Below are positions 6,523-14,454 of a stretch of 15,177 nt of DNA, piece by piece (the first letter of the stretch is position 1; each line of letters begins with the position of its first letter). This DNA is from an uncultured Bacilli bacterium (GTDB lineage Bacteria; Bacillota_I; Bacilli_A; RF39; UBA660): NCBI GenBank assembly GCA_947632355.1, contig CANROY010000031.1:1-15177 (forward strand), read 5' to 3'. A program made the translations under genes and the position numbers. The notes below the pieces were generated by a model, which was given only the letters and a program-made list of their open reading frames with translations, searched no databases and was not told the origin of the DNA.

Positions 6523-7457
6523 TTCTTTAATCCTAATTCTTTGCAATCACTATTACTTTTTTGTTCCGTTAATTTTTCAATTACTGTTCCTAATTCAGGC
6601 ACAAATAATGATAATTCTTCTCTTTTACATAAGTAGTTTTCTAACATTGCTGAAATAACCTCTTGTTTAAAAGGTAAAATTTGATTTATTAAGAATCTAA
6701 AATGATTAAAAGCATCTATTCCCATTCCATGCTTAACTACCATTTCTTCAACATTACCAACAACTATATTTTCTTTATTCGTTCTTAATTTTCCATTTAT
6801 CCAAGTATTTTCTACCAATTTCATCTCATTATAACTTTGTTGATATGGAGTACTTGTACCATTTATTTCGCGAATTTTTATTCCTTTTAAATTTTCATCA
6901 TTAAGTTCCATGCACTTATCACAATATCTTAATTGATAAGAATATTCCTTTGGGTGTTTACTTACTTTCTCTCCATCTGTTTTATAGACTAAAGTTTCCT
7001 CAATATTAAAGTTTTCTGTTTTGCTTTTATAATTTAAATATAAGCCCTCATAGTCTACTTTAAAATTCATAAAGCCATATTTTTTACTCCATAAAGTTAA
7101 ACTTGGACAATTTCCAACATTAATATCAATATGATCAATATCTCCATTTTCTCTTTTAATATCAAGTTTGTAATTAAACCTAGAATCAGGACCTATTTTT
7201 TCACTTTCATTTTGAATTTTTCTTGTTGCTTTATAATTAATATCTTTACTTTTTAGTTCTATTTGATAGCCATAAGTTTTAGAGTGACCTTTTTTCACAT
7301 TTTTATTAAATAACTTCTTAAATTGTATAAACCCAACCTGATTATTATTCTCATCAACAATTAGCCAACGATTAGAATTATTTGGTCCAATTAAATTATA
7401 TCCTAACATTGATACTAATTTTATTTCACTTTCTATATCATGAGTAACTTTTTCCAT
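6498..7457 (-). CDS. Conserved-looking 319-aa protein of unknown function
   Basis: A 319-aa soluble protein without signal or membrane segments. The N-terminal part (10-50) reads as a beta-rich domain with MLGYNLIGP and RWLIVDENNNQVGFIQFKKL. A cysteine pair CDKC (179-182) lies mid-protein. The C-terminal third has RTNKENIVVGNVEEMVVKHGMGIDAFNHFRFLINQILPF, which looks like a conserved functional segment. The overall pattern resembles uncharacterised proteins I associate with gut Firmicutes, but I know no function. The start ATG at 7457 is firm, with GGGAGG nine bases upstream and an extended -10 at 7488. Dyad copy 3 sits 20 bp upstream of that -10. Its last 25 bases overlap the next gene. Confidence 0.72.
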   Translation of the reverse strand: MEKVTHDIESEIKLVSMLGYNLIGPNNSNRWLIVDENNNQVGFIQFKKLFNKNVKKGHSKTYGYQIELKSKDINYKATRKIQNESEKIGPDSRFNYKLDIKRENGDIDHIDINVGNCPSLTLWSKKYGFMNFKVDYEGLYLNYKSKTENFNIEETLVYKTDGEKVSKHPKEYSYQLRYCDKCMELNDENLKGIKIREINGTSTPYQQSYNEMKLVENTWINGKLRTNKENIVVGNVEEMVVKHGMGIDAFNHFRFLINQILPFKQEVISAMLENYLCKREELSLFVPELGTVIEKLTEQKSNSDCKELGLKKCMSVHQN

Positions 7458-7487
7458 TTATAAAACCTCCCTTTGTAATTATTAACT

Positions 7488-7496
7488 ATTATAGCA
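7488..7496 (-). promoter_or_regulatory. Extended -10 promoter of the 319-aa gene
   Basis: Minus strand TG-C-TATAAT, perfect. The dyad of copy 3 ends exactly 20 bp upstream. The predicted start is near 7481. Confidence 0.65.
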
Positions 7497-7500
7497 TATA

Positions 7501-7566
7501 TCAATAAATATTAAAACTTGAACTGTACAAGTCCGAGTTTGGTATCTATCCGGTGCGTTTGTAAAA
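7501..7566 (-). repeat. Intergenic dyad module, copy 3
   Basis: The most diverged copy. The dyad at 7514-7540 has arms AAACTTGAACT and AGTCCGAGTTT, in which a former C-G pair is now T-G, so pairing survives. Its distal flank (GGTGCGTTTGTAAAAAGGG) matches copy 4 rather than copies 1 and 2. Confidence 0.75.
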
Positions 7567-7597
7567 AGGGTTTTACACTTATAGACAAATTTTACAC
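7560..7597. repeat. Inverted plus direct TTTTACAC repeats
   Basis: TGTAAAA (7560-7566) pairs with TTTTACA (7571-7577) across AGGG, and TTTTACAC recurs at 7571-7578 and 7590-7597, 19 bp apart. Copy 4 has a looser equivalent (CAAAAGGGGTTTTG, 11580-11593). Confidence 0.55.
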
Positions 7598-7675
7598 CTT
7601 TAAGCAACATTACATTTAAATTTTTTATATCTACGATAAATATATTATTTTTTATTGAAATCTTTTATCAAAAAA

Positions 7676-10621
7676 TTATTTCCAATCCGAATATGGATCT
7701 TCAAATTGTTCTATTGCATCAGGATATTTTTTTGTAAGAATTTTAACCATTGGGGTACTATGCTCATAAGAATATCTTAAAGTAGTTTCATCTGGTTCAT
7801 CATAACTAATCACAAAATCTGGGATATATTTTCCTTTAATTCTTAATTCATTATAACTTTTACTTCTTAAGGTTCTTTTATTTAATTCTTCCATAGAAAT
7901 CCATTCAGGGTATTTTATGTATGGTGCAATATATTTATCTTCATAAGAATTTTGAGAAATAGCATCAAAAGAATTTACTTGAATAATATCTTTTGGATTA
8001 ATGGTAATATATCCAAATTTAATACCTGAGTCTCCATAATACATAGATCTATTTTTTTCTGTAATTGTACTATAATACTCTATTCCTTCTCTATAACTTC
8101 CATCAAAGAAATGTTTTCCTGAGTTCATTCTTCTTACTAAAAATGTAAAATTTTCTTTATCATATATAATAGTTGGAATTAAAACTTTTTTATCATTAAA
8201 GGTATATTCCATATAAACCATATTTTTATTGAGTGGATTTGTAATAGATGATGCAATATTTTCTTGTGAATTTTTAATTACATTGTCTAAAATCTCTAAT
8301 TTTATCTTTTCAAGATTTCTATTTTTATATTTAATAAATACTTCTTGGATTCTTTTATTGAAAAAAACAACATCTATCATATCTTTTAAAAATTCTATTT
8401 CATGCACAAGAATGCCACTATTCATTAAAATTTCTAAATACGTTATAAATTCTCTTTCCGTATCTCCTAAACTATTTACTATTCTATTTTTCATATCATT
8501 ATATAATTTTACTTTTGCAAGCATTTTTTGAATAAGTAATTCATTATCTATAACCAATCTTAGTGATTTTTCTACATTACTATAAGTACCAACAAATTTT
8601 TCAATAAATCGATTATCATTCAAAATTTTTTCATCTAATCTATATTTTCCTTCAAAACCATCATGAAACAAATTATCATAGTCAATGCCATTTAAATACA
8701 ATGCCACATTTTCTCTATCTTTAAAAAATTCATTTTTTCCTATAGTGATAGGAAGGTCTCCCAAAATCAAAGATAAATCGCTATGATTTTCTTGTACTAT
8801 TTTTGTAATCAAGTCTTTTCTACTATTGAAATATTCTTGCAAAACTTCCTTTTTTAACGCACTCCTTAAAAGATAAAAGGTAGATAAATATTTTGGATTT
8901 GTTAAATAAAAATCTAAAATTTTAAATAATGTTTCATTATCTTTTAAATTAGGAATATTTGCTAAAAAGTAAAAATAAACATTTCCAAAATCATTGCTAG
9001 GAAATTTGTTATAACGGCTTAAACGGGGTCTCATAGATTCAACTTCTACTTTTTCTCCAATATCAATCAAACAATTAGTATTCAATAACAATGGACGAAT
9101 ATCTATTTCTAATTTATTTACTATGTTGTATATTTTATCTAATTTATTTGAATTTCTTAAAAAAGATAAAATTTCTTCACTCATATAAATTTGGTTTAAT
9201 TTAGGAATATTTAAACTTAAAATCATCTCATATGTTCTTTCTAAATATTTACCATTTAATATAGAGAATATGTTTTTTTTATTACTAAAAATGTTTTCTA
9301 ATTGCTCTAATGAATAATTATCTTTGCTCTCTAACAAAGCATTTAAATCATAAGCAGAAAACGTCCATTTTTTAATATCCACTACATCTTTGAATAATTC
9401 ATATACATCCTTTTTCATGCCTTTAAATAGTTCATTATTATTTAATTCTAAAAGTTTTTTGGAGTTATTTTGAAAATATTCTAGTTGATCTTTAATAGAT
9501 AATTTCGTAAATACTCTAAAAAAATGACTATAATCTTCTAATTCAATATAACTATTTAATAAATTAAAGAAAGATTCATTCGTAGTAAAAAATTGTGCTA
9601 TTAAATCTATTTTGTAATCAAAAGCTTGAATTTCTGTATAATTTTTAGATAGTAGCATTGCAAATATCTTAAATTTAGTTAATTGATCATATGGAATATT
9701 CGTACAGAATAATTCATCAAATTTATTATTATTTTCTAAGATTATTAAACCTTTCTCATCTAATAAATAATCAATAACTTCATGAGAAAAACACCTATAT
9801 AAATTTTCAAGAGAACTATAATTAAGATTCTTTAAAAATATTTCTTTACAAGAATCGTTAAATATATAATCTTTTAATCTATTTAACTCTTGTTCATTTA
9901 TAGCTAAACCATCATAATTAACACTTTTATTTATTAAAGCCAAAAGAAGTGATGGAGAATAGTAAAGAGTATCAATTCCTTTAAACTTATTAATAATACT
10001 TTCTAAATCTTTAAATGAAATAACCTTACATCTTATAAATCCATTTGAAAAAATTTCATCAAACACCATTTCTTTATTTTCAGTAGCAATTTGTTTTAGA
10101 TCTTCTAAAATATAATCTAAAAATTCTTTATAGAATTTATATGGAAGGTTCTTCATAAAAATGGAAACGTTATTAATATTGTTCATAAAATCCTGTTGTA
10201 AATAGCGTATAAATTTATCTAATCCGTCTTTTAATGATCTTGTTAATTCTAAATTGTCTTCTTGATTACCTAATTCTTCTTCTATATGATTCATTACATG
10301 ATAAGTATTCGATTCCAAGGTCAAATATTTTAAAAACAAATTATTATCAAACAATTTTATTTTATTTGGGAAAAAATCACTTCTAAACAATACTCTTGGA
10401 AATTTGCCCAATTGGACTATATAAGGTAATGTCTGGTCATTAAAATAAAATTCTCTTAATCGATCACTATTAGAAGAAGCAATTAATGCTAAAAAATCAC
10501 AATCATCATTTTCAATGATATAATTTCTCATTTTATTATCTAGTAACATATTGATTACGTCATCATCATCAAGTCTATTTTTATATTTTTTTCTAAAATC
10601 TTTAAATGATTCTTCCCCCAT
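7676..10621 (-). CDS. Large 981-aa helical protein with a distinct C-terminal module, function unknown
   Basis: The product is a 981-aa cytoplasmic-looking protein without signal or membrane segments. Residues 1 to about 800 are almost wholly helical, Leu/Asn/Phe-rich, and resemble an irregular solenoid; I see no Walker A, helicase or nuclease motif. Residues about 813-960 form a separate mixed alpha/beta module: LIPTIIYD (814-821), YSTITEKN (850-857), YYGDSGIKFGYITINPKDII (861-880), PEWISMEELNKRT (905-917), YNELRIK (923-929) and PDFVISYDE (934-942). I recall similar modules at the ends of large proteins from gut Clostridia and Bacilli, also without function. The start ATG at 10621 follows AAGGGGGA, with a TTGAAA-17-TATTAT promoter. 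This could be a sensor or scaffold for an island-encoded system, which is only an inference. Confidence 0.75.
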   Translation of the reverse strand: MGEESFKDFRKKYKNRLDDDDVINMLLDNKMRNYIIENDDCDFLALIASSNSDRLREFYFNDQTLPYIVQLGKFPRVLFRSDFFPNKIKLFDNNLFLKYLTLESNTYHVMNHIEEELGNQEDNLELTRSLKDGLDKFIRYLQQDFMNNINNVSIFMKNLPYKFYKEFLDYILEDLKQIATENKEMVFDEIFSNGFIRCKVISFKDLESIINKFKGIDTLYYSPSLLLALINKSVNYDGLAINEQELNRLKDYIFNDSCKEIFLKNLNYSSLENLYRCFSHEVIDYLLDEKGLIILENNNKFDELFCTNIPYDQLTKFKIFAMLLSKNYTEIQAFDYKIDLIAQFFTTNESFFNLLNSYIELEDYSHFFRVFTKLSIKDQLEYFQNNSKKLLELNNNELFKGMKKDVYELFKDVVDIKKWTFSAYDLNALLESKDNYSLEQLENIFSNKKNIFSILNGKYLERTYEMILSLNIPKLNQIYMSEEILSFLRNSNKLDKIYNIVNKLEIDIRPLLLNTNCLIDIGEKVEVESMRPRLSRYNKFPSNDFGNVYFYFLANIPNLKDNETLFKILDFYLTNPKYLSTFYLLRSALKKEVLQEYFNSRKDLITKIVQENHSDLSLILGDLPITIGKNEFFKDRENVALYLNGIDYDNLFHDGFEGKYRLDEKILNDNRFIEKFVGTYSNVEKSLRLVIDNELLIQKMLAKVKLYNDMKNRIVNSLGDTEREFITYLEILMNSGILVHEIEFLKDMIDVVFFNKRIQEVFIKYKNRNLEKIKLEILDNVIKNSQENIASSITNPLNKNMVYMEYTFNDKKVLIPTIIYDKENFTFLVRRMNSGKHFFDGSYREGIEYYSTITEKNRSMYYGDSGIKFGYITINPKDIIQVNSFDAISQNSYEDKYIAPYIKYPEWISMEELNKRTLRSKSYNELRIKGKYIPDFVISYDEPDETTLRYSYEHSTPMVKILTKKYPDAIEQFEDPYSDWK

Positions 10622-10650
10622 AACAAATCCCCCTTAATAAAAGTGGTTTT

Positions 10651-10679
10651 ATAATAGCACAAACTTCGGTATTTTTCAA
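10651..10679 (-). promoter_or_regulatory. Sigma-A-type promoter of the 981-aa gene
   Basis: Minus strand -35 TTGAAA (10674-10679), a 17-bp spacer and -10 TATTAT (10651-10656), preceded by TGC (extended). The predicted start near 10644 leaves about 22 leader bases. No dyad is present here. Confidence 0.6.
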
Positions 10680-10721
10680 TTTATACTGAATATTAAAGTT
10701 TTTTATCCTTGTTTTACAAAA

Positions 10722-11483
10722 TTAAATAAACATTATATTTTTAAAAGCATCTGTTTCTATATAATTAAAATAAGTTTTTAAATTATGATAGAGTATTCTA
10801 TTTATATTTATATATTCTTTAAGAAATAGATTTTTCTTATATAATTCGTATACTAAAATAGATGATAAATTATGTCTAATATTCATTACGGATAATTTTT
10901 CTCGAATAGAATCATCATTGTTTTGTATAAAATCTCGATGTAATGCTGTCATAGATTTATTTAACTCAGGCTGTTTATATAAGTCTTTTTGATTTTTTAT
11001 TTTCATATCAAAGCAAATATCAACTAATCTTCTACTTTTTATTGTAAGTCTATTTTTTATATCAAATCTAGTATCAAATATCCTTTTATTATCATTTCTA
11101 TCTTTAAAAAAGGAAATCCATTTTATAATATTATCACTAGTTATATTATTATAGTGTTCACTATAATGTACAAAAGTGTGTAAATCACTTATTACCTGGT
11201 GTCCTAAAAGAAGATTAAATTTAGAAGAATCTAAATATTCATTGAGCAAATTTATCAATTGTGGAAATTCTTCTTCATTATCAACATACACGGATATAAA
11301 TTTAAATTGCAAACTTTCATTAATTATATCTAAACTATCAATATCATCATTAAAAAAAATAATAGAAAATGCAAATGGTTTATTTCCATTTTTAATTTTA
11401 TAATTTTTGGTCCATTCGGTGTCTAGGGAGATACATTTATAATATTTTAATTCTTCATCTTTTATATTCTTAATTATTTTCAT
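10722..11483 (-). CDS. DEDD-superfamily 3'-5' exonuclease-like protein
   Basis: A 253-aa protein whose layout fits an RNase H-like DEDD exonuclease, which removes nucleotides from 3' ends using two metals. Motif I is ISLDTEW (18-24), with D21 and E23 as in RNase D/WRN-type domains. Motif II is LLGHQVISDLHTF (92-104), giving D100. A third acidic block, FDTRFD (136-141), follows. The expected motif III, (Y/H)xxxD, would fall near NIRHNLSSILVYEL (201-214), where the usual aspartate appears to be Ser/Ile. The enzyme may therefore be altered, inactive, or use D137/D141. The start ATG at 11483 follows AAGAGG, and an extended -10 with dyad copy 4 controls it. The family call is by motif only and is moderate. 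Confidence 0.6.
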   Translation of the reverse strand: MKIIKNIKDEELKYYKCISLDTEWTKNYKIKNGNKPFAFSIIFFNDDIDSLDIINESLQFKFISVYVDNEEEFPQLINLLNEYLDSSKFNLLLGHQVISDLHTFVHYSEHYNNITSDNIIKWISFFKDRNDNKRIFDTRFDIKNRLTIKSRRLVDICFDMKIKNQKDLYKQPELNKSMTALHRDFIQNNDDSIREKLSVMNIRHNLSSILVYELYKKNLFLKEYININRILYHNLKTYFNYIETDAFKNIMFI

Positions 11484-11505
11484 AATAACCTCTTAACGTA
11501 TAAAA

Positions 11506-11514
11506 ATTATAGCA
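11506..11514 (-). promoter_or_regulatory. Extended -10 promoter of the exonuclease-like gene
   Basis: Minus strand TG-C-TATAAT, perfect, with the dyad of copy 4 ending exactly 20 bp upstream. The predicted start near 11499 leaves about 15 leader bases with AAGAGG. Confidence 0.65.
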
Positions 11515-11515
11515 T

Positions 11516-11580
11516 AAATTAAAGTATTTTAAAACTCGAACTATAATAGTCCGAGTTTACTAACATTTTGGTGCGTTTAC
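11516..11580 (-). repeat. Intergenic dyad module, copy 4
   Basis: The dyad at 11532-11558 has the same arms as copy 1 (AAACTCGAACT, AGTCCGAGTTT) with a different 5-base spacer, ATAAT. The promoter-proximal side matches copies 1 and 2; the distal side (TTGGTGCGTTTAC) matches copy 3. Confidence 0.85.
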
Positions 11581-11724
11581 AAAAGGGGTTTTGCGCCTTA
11601 AAGTTTGATTCATCACATTTGATAAATTAATTATACCGCTATATTTAATAATAAACAATACACTTCTTCAAAACAAAAATCGAAAATTTTCAAATTTATA
11701 AATATAAAGTAAATAAGATAATTA

Positions 11725-14391
11725 TTACTTATTTAAAGTTCTCCTAAGTCTTAAAATTGTCTCATCAGTCAATGTAAATTGATTATTAGCATCTGATGAA
11801 ATATTATTTCTTGCTGGATAATTACAAGGATTTTGATCATCGTAAATTAAGTTTTGTTGTTTTGCATACTTAAATATTTCCCAAGATGCAGTTCCAGGAT
11901 CTTTTCCGACATTAACTTTTATACATGGAATATTGAGCTCTCTCATTTTATGGTAAATCCCATCTGCATAACGAATAATTGTATCAGCCATCATTGGGAT
12001 AGATTTAGTATTAATTTTATCAATTTTGCTAAATTGTCCCTCTACATTATCTATACATACAACTTTTTCTTCCTTATCATACCAAACTAATCCATCAAAA
12101 AATGTTCTATTAGCAGATGTAAAAGTGATATATCGCCAATTTAAATCAGTGATCACATGAGTTAAACGATCCTCTGCAAAGCCACCATATTTTGAACAAC
12201 AATTTGTTTTTCTACCACTAAGAAATGCTTGCGGATCATTTTTTAAATGAGAATTAAACTTCATTAAACTAGTTTTTAAATCTTCAATATTTGGAATAAT
12301 TACTTTTTGTTCATCAATTAAAAGAGCTTGTTCATAAAGTCCTATAGCCCATCTAAGTTCATCTTCACTTGCTCCAAATTTCATTAATAATTGAAGAAGA
12401 CGCAAGTAACGTTTATCTTTTACTTGTTCCCCAAATTTATCTTTATCTATATTTACATCAATGATTGATGCCATTGCATCTATTGGAGTTAATAATTTAT
12501 TTCTTGTCCTTGTTTTTATTCTCTTTTCTGGTCTATTTTCAAGAACTTCATCAAACCTTTTAAAAAGTTCACCTGTCATGTTAGTGCCAAGATCAGGTTC
12601 AATAAAAGCTTGACTATCCATAGCATAATGTTGCATAAAAAAGTCAGCAAATTGTTTATTATAACCATTTCTTAAGTCTATTGCTCCATAAGTAGTATGA
12701 AGTTCATCAGTAGTTACCCCTTTTTTTAAAAAATATTCAATAATATAATCCAATGCTTTTTGACTTGTTGATTCTTTACTATTAAATAATCCTAGAATAT
12801 AACCAAGAGCGACTATCCCTTCCATTTCCTCATACTTATTTGCTTGATATTCATCTTTTAAAACCTTAAGACGTTTATAATTGTTGTTATAAAAATATTC
12901 GTAACTTTTCTCTGCTGATATTTTATTAATAACTGCTGAAGATGGAACCCATTTTTTTGCAGTGTAAGGAAGCCATTCAAACAATTTTTTTCTCATATTA
13001 TAATTCTCTAGCATCATTAATAGATCTTTATCAATATCCGATAATTCTTCTCTTTTTACATAAGATAATCCTAGAAGTCTTACAAATTTATATATTTGCT
13101 TGCTATTAAGAAGTTTTTCTTGATTATGTTCATTATAACAAACAATATAAATTTGTTTTTCATCAAATAAATTATTATAATCTTTAAAACTATAACCACT
13201 TTCATTACATAGAATAATCATGTCTAATATGTTAGCAAATTCTTTGCGAAGAACAAATTGTTCTTTACCCTTTGGATCAATAACTTTTAAAGATTCTTGA
13301 TTCATATTAAATAAATTATCATTTTCTGGAAAAGAAAAACCTAGAACCAAGCTTTTTTTAATAACTCTGAGCCATTCTGCAGAAATAGATAATAATACAT
13401 CACTCTTAATTGTTAAGTTATGTTCTTTATAAACTGAAGAGCATCTTAAATCAATATTTTTTACTCTTTTATCACAAAGATCAATAATATTAGGAATTTC
13501 AAAATTTTCTTTATTAAGGATTTCTAACACATTAACATATTTATGCATGTTTAATTTTAAATAGCAACGATTAAAAATAATTTCTTTTCCACTAGAATCA
13601 ACTAAAGTAATGTTGTCACATTTTGAATCAAATATATATGCAATGTTTAAAATTTTGTAATTATTTCTTTTTAAAAAATATACTAAACTTAATAACTGAT
13701 CACTCATTTCACGAGCATATTCTTTATTTAATACAAAAGTATTTTCATCATTAGTTTGTTTAAATACAATATCTTTTATTGACTCATCAAATAAACATTC
13801 TAAATTTGGAAAATCATAACCTTGACGAACTAAAAAACGAACTGCCCTATAAAGTTTCCCATCTATTTTTTGAAAATCTTTTTCATCTTTGTAATCATTC
13901 CATTGAAGAAATTCTTTTTCATAAATAGTAACAAATCTATCATACAAATCATCTTTATTAGGAATAAATACATATGTATCATCTTTATCGTAACAAAAAG
14001 ACATAAGCATTTTAGTATTTGTATTTGAATTAGGAAATTTTGCCATTCGTTCATCATCAAAAAAACTTCCATAATATTTTTTTATTTCAGTCTTTGGCAT
14101 TCCATATACAATATTGATAATACCTCTAGTAAATTCACAAGGATCATCATAGGGTTCAACATGACCATGAACATAAAAATCAATAATTTCATTATTAGTT
14201 AAGTCTAAATCAATTAATGCATCTAATATTCCAAATAATCCTGTTTGCTTCATACCATTAACAGGATCATTATAATATTTTAAATCAAATGTTTTTTGTC
14301 CAACTTCATCTTCATTACCTTCAAATTGTAATAAAAAGGCTAGTTCTTTATAATTATTATCTACTTGACTAGTTTCTTCTTTTTTTTCCAT
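11725..14391 (-). CDS. 888-aa protein with tandem degenerate repeats and a Cys-Cys C-terminal domain, function unknown
   Basis: The product is soluble, with no signal or membrane helices. Residues about 180-450 contain about five degenerate units of roughly 42-55 aa, each with a helix, then a [GN][YF]xFPN-like turn, then L[FC]D and a short beta strand; the turns fall near 191, 244, 296, 351 and 399. The C-terminal region has GRKTNCCSKYGGFAED (726-741), then LVWYDKEEKVVCIDNVEG (768-785). I recall a TNCCQxxGGxGE...AxxWVW...DNVE domain in large mobile-element proteins of Clostridia, possibly acyltransferase-like, but this is not established. The ATG at 14391 is chosen because AGGGGGTG lies eight bases upstream and the predicted transcription start, near 14415, lies after the earlier ATG at 14430. 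The promoter is TTGACA-16-TATAAT, the best in the island, so expression may be strong. Confidence 0.75.
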   Translation of the reverse strand: MEKKEETSQVDNNYKELAFLLQFEGNEDEVGQKTFDLKYYNDPVNGMKQTGLFGILDALIDLDLTNNEIIDFYVHGHVEPYDDPCEFTRGIINIVYGMPKTEIKKYYGSFFDDERMAKFPNSNTNTKMLMSFCYDKDDTYVFIPNKDDLYDRFVTIYEKEFLQWNDYKDEKDFQKIDGKLYRAVRFLVRQGYDFPNLECLFDESIKDIVFKQTNDENTFVLNKEYAREMSDQLLSLVYFLKRNNYKILNIAYIFDSKCDNITLVDSSGKEIIFNRCYLKLNMHKYVNVLEILNKENFEIPNIIDLCDKRVKNIDLRCSSVYKEHNLTIKSDVLLSISAEWLRVIKKSLVLGFSFPENDNLFNMNQESLKVIDPKGKEQFVLRKEFANILDMIILCNESGYSFKDYNNLFDEKQIYIVCYNEHNQEKLLNSKQIYKFVRLLGLSYVKREELSDIDKDLLMMLENYNMRKKLFEWLPYTAKKWVPSSAVINKISAEKSYEYFYNNNYKRLKVLKDEYQANKYEEMEGIVALGYILGLFNSKESTSQKALDYIIEYFLKKGVTTDELHTTYGAIDLRNGYNKQFADFFMQHYAMDSQAFIEPDLGTNMTGELFKRFDEVLENRPEKRIKTRTRNKLLTPIDAMASIIDVNIDKDKFGEQVKDKRYLRLLQLLMKFGASEDELRWAIGLYEQALLIDEQKVIIPNIEDLKTSLMKFNSHLKNDPQAFLSGRKTNCCSKYGGFAEDRLTHVITDLNWRYITFTSANRTFFDGLVWYDKEEKVVCIDNVEGQFSKIDKINTKSIPMMADTIIRYADGIYHKMRELNIPCIKVNVGKDPGTASWEIFKYAKQQNLIYDDQNPCNYPARNNISSDANNQFTLTDETILRLRRTLNK

Positions 14392-14421
14392 AATAGATGC
14401 ACCCCCTATTTGTACTGAAAT

Positions 14422-14449
14422 ATTATACATTTTTTTATGTAAATGTCAA
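14422..14449 (-). promoter_or_regulatory. Consensus sigma-A promoter of the 888-aa gene
   Basis: Minus strand TTGACA (14444-14449) and TATAAT (14422-14427), both perfect hexamers, 16-bp spacer. The predicted start is near 14415, which rules out the ATG at 14430. Confidence 0.8.
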
Positions 14450-14454
14450 ATTAT

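Noticed and set aside
8229..8531. Plus-strand open frame of about 100 codons inside the 981-aa gene
   Set aside because: Lies wholly antisense to a well-supported long gene, with no ribosome binding site or promoter and a Phe/Ile/Ser-rich composition expected from reverse complementing A+T-rich coding DNA.
10692..10706. Fifth copy of the dyad module
   Set aside because: Only an ATTAAAGTTTTTTA-like stretch resembles the module; the dyad arms are absent, so it is likely A+T-rich chance.
4491..11580. Integron cassette array with attC sites
   Set aside because: The modules lie between same-direction genes, but they lack the RYYYAAC/GTTRRRY core pairs and carry promoters instead; no integron integrase is seen.
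4491..11580. CRISPR array
   Set aside because: The repeats are kilobases apart with genes between them, not regularly spaced short units; no cas genes.
11854..12090. Plus-strand open frame antisense to the 888-aa gene
   Set aside because: Overlaps the conserved C-terminal domain region on the opposite strand and has no start signals; the same applies to the short plus-strand frame at 11176-11403 inside the exonuclease-like gene.
13863..14072. Second minus-strand frame inside the 888-aa gene
   Set aside because: Same-strand shifted frame, low-complexity Met/Leu/Ile/Phe product, nested in a real gene, no ribosome binding site.
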